NCBI RefSeq assembly: GCF_010093535.1
Contig: NW_022985231.1
Span: forward strand, 87,011 to 116,073
Reading direction: 5' to 3'
DNA from: Lindgomyces ingoldianus
Taxonomy: Eukaryota > Ascomycota > Dothideomycetes > Pleosporales > Lindgomycetaceae
Length of the DNA: 29,063 nucleotides
Notes under the pieces: model-generated
What the model saw: the letters and a program-made list of their open reading frames with translations, nothing else
What the model was told of the DNA's origin: nothing
Databases searched by the model: none
Shown: piece after piece, positions 21,000 through 29,063 of the stretch
Layout of the letters: each line of letters begins with the position of its first letter
Position numbering within the stretch: the stretch's first letter is position 1
Program-made: the position numbers and the translations under genes

Positions 21000-21760
21000 T
21001 GTTTCGACGAGGATTCCACGCGATGATGGTGGGTGGCGGCGGGACGAGAAGCAGGTACAGCTGCTGTCATTTATTGCTGGCCTGTTAAATGTGTTTTCGG
21101 AGCTGCCACGACATTTTACCTTGCCAACTGATGTTCCAGCTTGATAGAAGATCACATAATACATGGAGACGAATCCTCAATCCTTCAAGAATCTGCCTCG
21201 TATCCCCGCACTATTCGCATTCCAATGCCCACCATCTTACCTTCCTAATCAATATAGGCTAAGGATGCTCACAAAATATGTACACGAGCAAAAGCTAATG
21301 CACGCAAATAATTTATTTATCCTTTCGAATATATTTGATGGATCTGAGTCCCCAGACTGTGATTATATTCTAGGGACTTATCGATAATGGGGATTGGACA
21401 GGATTCAATGCTCGACCCCTGGAAGGATCAGCACGCATTTCACCATAACAGGGTAACTGAAGAACTAAGCAAAACGTCATGGCGAACGTACCACTGAAGG
21501 TCGATGTGGCTTAAAGCGCTACACAAACCCCATTTAGGGCCTCTCCACCTCACCGTGTCCGCACAGAATATGGAGGGCTATAGAGCGATTGGAGACGCTT
21601 GACACAATGGATACCTTGCGAATCAGCACTGTGTTAGGGTTCCGCCAAAAAAATAAATCCCAACAAGCCATAAAGAAACCGGCTACAACCAGCTTCCAGA
21701 TCTTATCCACTTCAACCCTAGCACATCACCAGGAGTCCATATCAATTCACGTTCTACACA
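21000..21760. promoter_or_regulatory. Hydrolase promoter and prenyltransferase 3' flank
   Basis: No gene. The part from 21000 upward is the promoter side of the minus-strand hydrolase; the end near 21760 is the 3' flank of the minus-strand prenyltransferase. No strong TATA or repeat is recognised. The small frames at 21163-21387 and 21589-21774 have no motifs. Confidence 0.4.
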
Positions 21761-22861
21761 TTAGAGTGCCATGAAAATATACTGCGCTACTAATCCAGCC
21801 CCAATGCTTACACCGACCCAGATGTTTGCGTGCTGAAACCACCAATTACAACTCTTCGGGTCCTCCAGGTCAACTTTCGCGATTATGCTAGCCAGAGCCA
21901 CAAAGTTGCCTAGGACAGCGTAGAGGAAATAGCTCCACATGTTTTTAAGGATATCGCGGGGTTCGAGCACATTGTGAAATGCATCTGGAAGTTGTTCGGC
22001 CCGGATAAGCACGGCAACGTACGCAAAGATTAACACCTGAAAGGCCGATAGGACTGCTAGCAAGGGTTTTGCTTTCGCTCCAAGGAGGACAGCCATGCTC
22101 TTCAATCCAGCTTTTCTGTCGTCTCGGACGTCTTGGAAGGCATATATTGTGTCGTAAATAACGGACCAAACGACATACCCGGCATAGCAGGCACCCAGAG
22201 AATGCACACGAGGTTCATTCAATGGTGATAGCCGCCTTATAGGAACATATTTCCCCTCAAGCAACGCTCCGAATGCCTTGGTGATATGGGTGACAACATC
22301 GAAACCTGCCATTTCCGCACCAAGAAAAACGCCCCATCCAAGTGTGATTCCTAGCCAAAATTGGGCATAATACGACACTCTCTTGCCAAGTGGATAAATC
22401 AGAACCATGAGTATCTGCGGCAGAGTGTAGACAACGAGATGTCCATGATCCGGAATAAGTGGTATCAATGTCGAGATCCACAAGACGAATAGACCTGCTG
22501 TGAAAAAGCAGGCCATCGGCACACTGATCGCTCGGCGAGCCATGGGACGGGATCGAGTACGTTCCACCTGACGATCAGCGCTGGCATCCATAATATCGTT
22601 CCATGCACATCCCATTGATCGGAGTAGGAATGCTGATGCAACCATCAGAGGCAGGCGAAATCCGAAGACCTTAGGAGGACTCGGCAAAGGGTGCGTAGTC
22701 AGAACAGTGATGATGTAGCCGTAGAAGCAGGGAAAAAAGATGTTGAGATTCCCACCCAGGCGGTGGAGGCGAATGAGCTCCGCATAGGGGATCAGCGTCT
22801 TTATAGTGGGTTGACGGCGTGGATCATTTGCGTGGGAGGAGCGAATTGTCTGTCGACCCAT
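21761..22861 (-). CDS. UbiA-family aromatic prenyltransferase
   Basis: An integral membrane enzyme that attaches an isoprenoid chain to an aromatic acid. It is a single exon of 366 residues from ATG 22861; an in-frame extension upstream has no ATG. After PYAELIRLHRLGG, the first Asp-rich motif is NDIMDASADRQVERTRSRP with NDxxD at 88-92. The second is YDTIYAFQDVRDDRKAG with Asp237, Asp244 and Asp247-248. Both Mg-diphosphate sites are intact, so it should be active. About eight or nine hydrophobic segments are visible, ending WWFQHANIWVGVSIGAGLVAQYIF. This arrangement matches fungal meroterpenoid prenyltransferases related to the Coq2/4-hydroxybenzoate enzymes; the N-terminus has no clear mitochondrial leader, arguing against Coq2 itself. 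A loop around 190-220 is somewhat long. The 627-bp divergent interval is shared with the methyltransferase. Confidence 0.93.
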   Translation of the reverse strand: MGRQTIRSSHANDPRRQPTIKTLIPYAELIRLHRLGGNLNIFFPCFYGYIITVLTTHPLPSPPKVFGFRLPLMVASAFLLRSMGCAWNDIMDASADRQVERTRSRPMARRAISVPMACFFTAGLFVLWISTLIPLIPDHGHLVVYTLPQILMVLIYPLGKRVSYYAQFWLGITLGWGVFLGAEMAGFDVVTHITKAFGALLEGKYVPIRRLSPLNEPRVHSLGACYAGYVVWSVIYDTIYAFQDVRDDRKAGLKSMAVLLGAKAKPLLAVLSAFQVLIFAYVAVLIRAEQLPDAFHNVLEPRDILKNMWSYFLYAVLGNFVALASIIAKVDLEDPKSCNWWFQHANIWVGVSIGAGLVAQYIFMAL

Positions 22862-23488
22862 GGTGGCGCCGGGAAGCTTGTGAGAGAACGATACACAATA
22901 ATCGAGTTTGTCAAAGGATTGCAGTGTCCGCAATGCCCAACGTCCGAGTTGATATAGCCTTCAGGGTGAGAAACGAGTACGTCCCTCGCCTTTTGGCGAA
23001 CCCATTCCAGCCAAAGGTTTTGCGGAGCAAAAGATAAGCATTGGTCCTCCACCTGCCCCATGTCAACTAAGTTTAATCCCTATTGTGCTTGTAATACTCA
23101 CCTGTATGTTTCAAATCCCGGTGAAGAGCATGCAGATGATCTGTATCGGAGTTGCCATGAATGGGCGAGGTTGAGTGGCTCGTTTCATGCAATCTAGGGA
23201 TCTGTCTGAGGGTCCCCAGATGCGGCTAGATGAGCATTCGGCAACTCTCGTATTCATGCCAGCTGCAACGCTGCGCTTTCGATATTGCCTTGGCATGATA
23301 AGGCTGATTTTCCGCCCTGATTTCTACATTAGGTATGTCATCCTTCTAGTTCTTATTTGGAATTTCATTTAATTTCATCCTTCCATCTGCATTCGTCCCT
23401 GTCCACTCGAAATTAGTTTCACCTGCGAAGATAACAATGGCCGCTTCCCATTACAGATGCTAAAAGCCAGAAATATCCTGATTCCGAG
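22862..23488. promoter_or_regulatory. Divergent promoter region, prenyltransferase / methyltransferase
   Basis: This interval separates the prenyltransferase start (22861, minus) and the methyltransferase start (23489, plus), so it likely co-regulates the two. No TATA box or convincing palindromic operator stands out. The reading frames inside are without motifs. Confidence 0.4.
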
Positions 23489-24895
23489 ATGGAAATGCTC
23501 CCTAATTCGTTCACTATGGATATTCATGGGCTTATGACGAATATGCAAGCTACGGCCCAAGTCGTTCCTTCGAACGTAACGGAAGAGGAGCGCCAAAATC
23601 TGTTGATTGCTTGCACTACATTGCGAGACGCCTTAGAAACTCCGGCCGAGACCACGCTTCGCACGATGCTCGCGGTGAGTAACGGTACGGTTGCTAGGAG
23701 ATATCTGAATTGCTGATTCCGGTGAAGGGGTATGATGCCGTTGCGTTTAGATTGGCTATAGACATGAACCTCATGGATGCCGTGGTATCAGCGAATGGGC
23801 CGGTTTCGATCCAGAAAATTGCATCCAAAATCTCCTGCGACCCCGTGCTCGTCCGTGGGTATGATCCTCCCGTTGCTCAATCTTTACTAACTTCATCATG
23901 CGGAGGTCGGGTGGTGAGATTATTGGCCTGCAGAGGTGTATTTGCAGAGGAAGGAGATGACTTGTACTCCCCGAGACCCCTAGCGTTTGAATATTCTTCA
24001 GGTTCACCTCTTGCAGCGGCAATCCTTCACCTGTAAGTCAATATGGCAAAAGGGCCGGCCCGAATGCATTTGTTATACTCATTCCTTCCGTCCCTCTTAA
24101 TGATTGGTTGAACTCACAAACTGGAGGTCGACTGCCGGGCCTTCTATGACCAAGCTGCCCGATTATTTCGCTGAGAGAGGGTACCGGAGTCCGGGTGACG
24201 CCTTCAATGGCCCTTGGCAGTACGCGGAGTGCACGGACAACCACTACTTCAACTGGCTGTCTGCACGACCAAGGCTACAGAATGCTTTTAACATTGTCAT
24301 GGGCATACAGCGGAAAGGTCGAGGAGATGAATGGTTCCAGTTCTACCCTGTAGAAGAGAAGCTTCGGGTGAAATCAGCAACGGATCCATTGCTTGTTGAC
24401 ATTGGAGGTGGTGTAGGACATGATATCATTCGTTTCAGGCAGTGTTTTCCCACACTGACAGGCCAACTTATACTGGAAGACCTCCCATTGGTGATTGAAG
24501 CCGCTGTAGACCTACCTAACGGCATTACCGCCATAGGTCACGACTTCTTCCAACCGCAACCAGCGTTGGTGCGGAATGCGAAAGCATACTACCTAAGGAC
24601 AGTGCTGCACGACTGGCCTGATAAGCAAGCTCGAATAATTCTACAGAACGTCAAATCTGCAATGTCCGATGAATCTATTCTCTTAATCAACGAAGGTATC
24701 CTGGAGTCATCCAAAGTCTCCATTCATGAGGCCAGGTTCGATCTACACATGATGGCAAGATTATCTTCGCTCGAGAGAACAGAGTCACAGTGGAGGAAAT
24801 TGGTGGAATCGGCCGGCTTTGAGTTGGTCAAGGTGTGGAGAGCGAAAGTTGCGATGCCAGGGGCTGGCTGTCTTCTTGAGGCGAAGAAGGCTTGA
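23489..24895 (+). CDS. SAM-dependent O-methyltransferase (COMT/PF00891 type)
   Basis: Transfers a methyl group from S-adenosylmethionine to a hydroxyl, probably phenolic. There are four exons: 23489-23674, 23728-23854, 23906-24032 and 24127-24895, giving 402 residues. The introns are 53 bp (GTGAGT…CTGAT…GAAG), 51 bp (GTGGGT…TACTAAC…GGAG) and 94 bp (GTAAGT…GGAG); the last is the least certain. The N-terminal dimerisation/winged-helix region includes GYDAVAFRLAIDMNLMDAVV and VVRLLACRGVFAEEGDDLYS. The SAM-binding loop is LLVDIGGGVGHD at 235-246 and the catalytic base is His308 in VLHDWPD. The length is typical of fungal sterigmatocystin-8-O-methyltransferase-like proteins. Diverges from the prenyltransferase gene; probable tailoring enzyme of the same pathway. 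Confidence 0.92.
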
Positions 24896-25589
24896 TCCAA
24901 GATGCCGGGCTAGCTTGGGAGCTGTACCATAGCTATCTATCTATCGAAGCAGTGACCTTGGGAATCTCCTATCCCTCCACTTCATTCTATTGCGGCAATT
25001 CCACAAAAGCTGTCATAGTTGAGTATTCCCACCAACTTCCTATGTTACATGTTGCTGAGTCCCTCCACCCCTTTATCTCGCTCTCAAATGTGATATCCCA
25101 TCATGCTATTGTACGGCAGGGGCATGAACTTATATCCCTCATCTTTTCCATCTGATTGAGCTCTATTCCAACCCCATCTATGTTACCTGGAAAGTGAGGA
25201 TGGAATGCCGGCTAGGGTCTTCGGGGTCTTCGGATATCTTTGGCGGTTGACGCCCTAACAAATGATGCCGTAATACCTCATCCAGCTATCGATCTGTCTA
25301 CATTAGCAAGAACCTAGTTTTCTCAAAAATTAAATCACGGCTTGTCGGATCTGAGCATTGGAATCTGTCGCACATGCCTTTAGTTCACGTGACCCTGCGT
25401 CAAGCGTAAATGCGGGTGCTTGACCACACTAGTTTTCTGTTTAGGACTAACGCTGTTTTATCTACTATATAGTCAGTTATCTCAGCAAGTTCAGACGGGA
25501 TGGGGAGAGAGCCTCGACAGGGGCAAGCCCCATCTCCCTAGCTGTCTAAGGGACTTTTGTGATTTTTTAGGTGATATTGTGGTTCTAAA
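24896..25589. other. Intergenic, end of the gene island
   Basis: Normal composition and no gene recognised; the frame at 24892-25155 lacks motifs. A 7-bp inverted repeat GTCAAGC / GCTTGAC lies at 25399-25405 and 25418-25424. Read on the minus strand it begins GTCAAGCACCC, reminiscent of some Fot1 terminal repeats, but no partner was found. Confidence 0.4.
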
Positions 25590-25913
25590 CCTCCTCCACT
25601 ATGCACTAGCTTAACTAAGAATTACTGTAGCTCTACCACTTTTTGTCTAAACTAGGTTAGATTTTAATAGGTAATAGAGACAGTCTCTAGCTATATCCTA
25701 GCGTTTTTGTAACCTAATTCTAACAAGATTTAGCAGAGTATTGCGCCATTAAGTCCTGCGCAGGACATTTAATAACCCTACAACTACACCTTAATGCAAC
25801 TCTCTAACTACACAATATATTATCTTTAGAATTTAAGACCTATCTAAGACAGGCTCTATTAGGGAGCCTGCAAAATTTTAGGAGATCTAGGTCGCTAGTT
25901 GTCAAGCTGGATA
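25590..25913. other. Start of right-hand AT-rich block
   Basis: Composition shifts to AT-rich with abundant CTAG words at about 25590-25640. No gene or terminal repeat is recognised. Confidence 0.4.
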
Positions 25914-26123
25914 GTGTAACGAGGTCGGCACGGTCAACCACGTGGCCTTCTCTCGCTCATAGAGGTTTAGGCTAGGCTAGAGACAACCGCTAGTGCTAGT
26001 GCTTACCCTAGCATTACCTATATATATATAATACTATGCGAGAATACTTAGCTTAAGTATTCTCGTGCGTACCTTTTGGTACAGTGGGGAAAGTCGTATA
26101 GTATCGGCTTGGCAGGCGGGGCG
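25914..26123 (+). repeat. Long inverted repeat, left arm (~210 bp, little mutated)
   Basis: This arm pairs with 28199-28415 in inverted orientation. Matching landmarks in order are GTGTAAC, the segment CCTTCTCTCGCTCATAGAGG, a CTAGTGCTAGTGC stretch, a TATATATATATA tract, the hairpin GAATACTTA-gct-TAAGTATTC (26042-26062) and a GC-rich inner end GGCAGGCGGGGCG. Differences from the other arm are mostly G/C here against A/T there. It could be the terminal repeat of a long-TIR DNA element or two oppositely oriented copies of one repeat; no target duplication was found. Confidence 0.75.
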
Positions 26124-27972
26124 CCTGTAAAAAACAGGGTATACACTTCGCAATCAAGAGGTGTATTGACCAACAAGGGCGTGACTGTGACATAGGAGTA
26201 CAATTAGTACCCGCCTAATTCCTAAGGCAATCCTCTGCTATCTAAAGAGGGCTTCTACAACTGGCTATATACTTCTCCAGAGAGCCAGGCACGGCAGCGC
26301 TGGTAGCGACAGATCTAGTATGCTGTAGGTCCAGTTCAAAGTATTACCTGTCTAGGATGCCTAGCTTTTTAGGCAAGGTAGGCATTGTCTAGGAAGTGTA
26401 GGGTTAACAGCACAGTTTAAGAGTTGTCTAGGACTGCCTAGTGCAGTCTAGGCCAGTCTACAACAGCCTAGGAAACACCTAGATAGCTAGTTATTATAAA
26501 GCCCTATCTCTTTTTAAGGCGTAACCTTGCGCCTAAATCTAAGCCCTTTCTTAAGGTTTAGAAGTTATGTAATTTTATGTTACTTTAAATTTAATCTAAA
26601 AGGTTAAATACTTTCTACTAAGCTAAATTCTTTATTACACCTACACTTGTCACAGTATCCTCCCCGGATCCTAGACATAACTGTATTAGACGCGTACTAG
26701 AGTATTATTAGTGCACGTCTAACACAAACACAACATAACACAGACATAAACTTAAGCATAAACTGCCTTAATACTAACTAAACCTAAAATAGGCTTAATT
26801 TATACTTAAAGCGCTTAGACTTCTAAGCTAAGTATTTAATTACTAATTTTCTTTTAAACTTTCTTATTTCTTACATAACGTCTTATACTTACTATAATAC
26901 CTTATGTAGTAATTAAACTAGACCTCTATAAAGCTTTATAACCTTACTTATACATAATTATAACATTATGTTATGTTAAAACTTTAGCTAAGAATAGCTT
27001 TTAAATTTAATTTAATAAGCTTAGTACTTACATAACTTTAAGCTATTAAAGTAAGCTAAAAAGCCTTTTAAAAAGCGCTTACTTTATAGAAAAGCTGCTA
27101 CATTATAAGCTTTAAAGCTTTTTAAAAAGACTTTAAAAAACAGCTTTATATTATTAAGTAGTTTATTTCTGCCTTAACTTTTATTATAGTAGTAGGAACT
27201 AAGAACTTACTAGCCTTAAAGCTTACTTAGAAGTCTAAAGATAGCTTAACTTTCTTCTGCCTAACACTACTTATAACCTATAACTTTTCTAACTTAGTAA
27301 TAAAATCTAACTAACTTCCTAATCTCTTGCTGTTTAATAGAAAACAAAAAGACTTACTTTTTTTTCTACATAAGCTTTAATATAAACTTAAAGAAAACAT
27401 AGACTAATTTCTCTCTAAACACTTTTAGTTACTATATACCTACTTTTAACTTAACTATAATATAACAGCCTTAATTAACTTACTAATAAATAAAAATATT
27501 ATTAACTTAGATTAATTTATAGTGTTTTTATAAGTAACTTAAAATACTACAACAGTTTATAAATAATCTGTAAAAGCAAAGCTTGCTTAGAGTAATTATT
27601 GCAACTACTAATTAGAGAGTAATAAGAAGTAAGTCTATTAACTATAAAAGGCTTATAAAGAGCTTAGGCGCTAAGTGTCTTAGGCTGCTTGTCTAAAACA
27701 CAGGCGCAACACTAAGCCTATGTGCGCAACGCAAGGTCCTTATGCTCTTTTTACGCAACAGTAATAGTTAGCGCATTAAAGTAGGTTATCTAGGTTAAAG
27801 AATAGTTACAGCATAATGCTTAGTAAAGTAGTATTAGATAGGTAATAAATATATAATAACAACATTTAACTATAGCATGTAACTAATTACTAACACACTA
27901 ATATAGCTAAAAATGTAAATAATAGCTAGCTTTAGCTTTTAATATGTTCTTACTTTTATAATAGTCTTTTTT
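26124..27972. other. Interior of the long inverted repeat, unidentified
   Basis: 26124-26490 has fairly normal composition. About 26345-26480 is crowded with CTAGG/CCTAG words (GTCTAGG, GCCTAG, CCTAGG), a degenerate short-period repeat. From about 26510 the sequence is AT-rich with many stops on both strands. A GC-richer patch at about 27660-27740 has repeated GCGCAAC words. I recognise no transposase, reverse transcriptase or host gene. Confidence 0.45.
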
Positions 27973-28150
27973 TATTACAGTTATGTTACAGCTATCTAAC
28001 CTCTAAGTATCCTAAGGGCTTAGCACAGAGTATATAGGCTCTTTAGCCTCTATACCTTTGCTTTTAACTTTAAAGTTTACTCTTTCTTGTTACTTTCTTA
28101 TTTTATATTCCCTCTCTATAACCTGTGTTTTCTGCTTAATACTTTTTACA
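27973..28150 (+). mobile_element. Mutated LTR relative of 12131-12302
   Basis: It aligns end to end with the minus-strand reading of the solo LTR at 12131-12302, for example TCGG against TTAG, CTTGGCAC against CTTAGCAC, TCGA against TTAA and CTCACA against TTTACA. The TATA-like GTATATAGG is conserved. Nearly all differences are C-to-T or G-to-A, so this is the mutated copy. No target duplication is seen. It sits just inside the right arm of the long inverted repeat. Confidence 0.8.
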
Positions 28151-28198
28151 TTCTCCCCTTTACACCTTGCAGTCTTTAGCGTTGTGTAATAAGGTAGA

Positions 28199-28415
28199 CG
28201 CTCTGCCTACTAAGCTAATACTATGTAACTTTCTCTACTATACTAAAAAGTATGTATAGGAATACTTAAGCTAAGTATTCTTGCATAGTATAATATATAT
28301 ATAGATAATGCTAGGGCTAGCACTAGCACTAGTAGTTGTCTCTAGTCTAGCCTAAACCTCTATAAGCAAGAGAAGGCTATGTAGTTAACTATGCCTACCT
28401 TATTACATGTTACAC
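28199..28415 (-). repeat. Long inverted repeat, right arm (mutated)
   Basis: Inverse of 25914-26123. On the minus strand TCAACCACGTGG of the left arm corresponds to TTAACTACATAG here, and TCTCGCTCATAG to TCTTGCTTATAG, showing C-to-T and G-to-A change. The hairpin GAATACTTA…TAAGTATTC is preserved as an imperfect palindrome near 28260-28280. Confidence 0.75.
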
Positions 28416-28760
28416 CTGTTCCTTTTACTGCCTAATACTACTACACTATGCCTAATACTGCTACCTAATATTTTTAATTTAATTATTTTAGCATTAAAGC
28501 TTTAGTTATAGAGCCTTAGCTTATATATTTTATTACCTTTATAGAAATTTTTTAAAGCGCTAGGGAGCTCTAGCGCTGCCTCTACCTCTGCCTCTGCCTC
28601 TCTATTACTACAAAGATTAATGTAGTACATGTAATACTTTAATAAGCTATTTTACTTACATAACTGCTAGTTTAGCTTCTTTAACTACTGTTTAAATATA
28701 ATAGGCTAATGCTTAAAGGTGTTAGTAAGAGATTGCCTACTAGTGTTAAAAGATGCATAA
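28416..28760. other. AT-rich mutated DNA
   Basis: No gene is recognised. A short CCTCTG/CCTCTA hexamer run lies at about 28579-28602. Confidence 0.4.
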
Positions 28761-28880
28761 AGTAAACTATAGTAATTTATAGTAAACTATAGTAAATTAT
28801 AGTAAACTACAGCAAATTATAGTAAACTATAGTAAATTATAGTAAACTATAGCAAATTGTAGTAAACTATAGTAGATTAC
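28761..28880 (+). repeat. 10-bp tandem repeat, 12 units
   Basis: Twelve consecutive 10-bp units of AGTAAACTAT and AGTAAATTAT type are in perfect register from 28761 to 28880. The two variants mostly alternate, giving a 20-bp higher-order period. Some units read AGCAAATTAT or AGCAAATTGT. Confidence 0.95.
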
Positions 28881-29063
28881 AGCAGCAGGCAGCAATCTCT
28901 AGTAGATATTAGTTGTGTTATAAGTAGCTCTACATATAGAGAGGGTTATAGAGGGGTAATGTCTCTAAAAAAAAAGCCTTAAAAAGGGCAGCAATAACTA
29001 TACATAAGCTAGTGTTAGTGTAATAGAAAATTACTAAGCTTTAAGCAGCTAATAAGGCAGCTA
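28881..29063. other. AT-rich mutated DNA to the window end
   Basis: No gene or terminal repeat is recognised. The sequence continues the AT-rich block and runs off the window. Confidence 0.4.

Noticed and set aside
22862..22933. 24-residue N-terminal extension of the prenyltransferase
   Set aside because: The extended frame starts at TTG, not ATG. The ATG at 22861 gives the usual family length.
25399..25424. GTCAAGC/GCTTGAC inverted pair as a Fot1-type terminal repeat or terminator
   Set aside because: Only 7-bp arms, no TA-flanked partner end found, and no adjacent gene that needs a terminator.
28140..28240. Minus-strand TAGCTTAGTAGG in the right inverted-repeat arm looks like a tRNA/SINE box A
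   Set aside because: The less mutated left arm reads TCGGCTTGGCAG at the same place, so the resemblance was created by mutation. No anticodon stem, box B or acceptor stem can be drawn.

Overview
This is nuclear DNA from a filamentous ascomycete (Pezizomycotina). The evidence is genes with short introns (51-94 bp, mostly 51-68) carrying fungal GTRNGT donors and CTRAC branch sites, a cytosolic-type arginyl-tRNA synthetase, a fungal rhodopsin-like seven-helix protein, and long AT-rich blocks in which transposons have been destroyed by RIP-like C-to-T mutation. I cannot name the species.

Layout. 1-54 is the end of a dispersed repeat. 621-2656 (-) is an intact three-exon arginyl-tRNA synthetase. 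3580-4062 (-) is a hypothetical gene. 5898-6062 and 10468-10899 (-) are two pieces of one SANT/Myb-like gene split by a hAT transposon (6191-10407; perfect 8-bp target duplication). The hAT carries a nested, internally deleted pogo/Fot1-type element (6592-7723). 12131-12302 is a solo LTR with a 5-bp target duplication, and 12401-12612 is a second LTR-like repeat matching the window start. 12613-16205 is AT-rich and holds a full-length mutated pogo/Fot1 element (13073-14925).

16378-24895 is a gene-dense island of normal base composition with five genes: a rhodopsin-like membrane protein (-), an adenylation-only NRPS-like enzyme (+), an alpha/beta hydrolase (-), a UbiA aromatic prenyltransferase (-) and an O-methyltransferase (+). 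This looks like a compact biosynthetic cluster for a prenylated, O-methylated aromatic acid derivative. The window holds no polyketide synthase, full NRPS, terpene cyclase, P450, transporter or pathway-specific zinc-cluster regulator. The acyl/aryl activation step is the only obvious entry enzyme. Chemistry is inferred from family knowledge only.

25590 to the end is again AT-rich mutated repeat DNA, with a ~210-bp long inverted repeat (25914-26123 / 28199-28415), a mutated LTR relative (27973-28150) and a 12-copy 10-bp tandem repeat (28761-28880).

The mutation pattern is striking. In the AT-rich blocks C is lost almost only in the context pyrimidine-C-purine: TCA, TGA, CCA and TGG are nearly absent, ACA/GCA survive, and the CpGs I looked at are in (A/G)CG(C/T). 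All exon structures were derived by eye from splice signals and reading frame.
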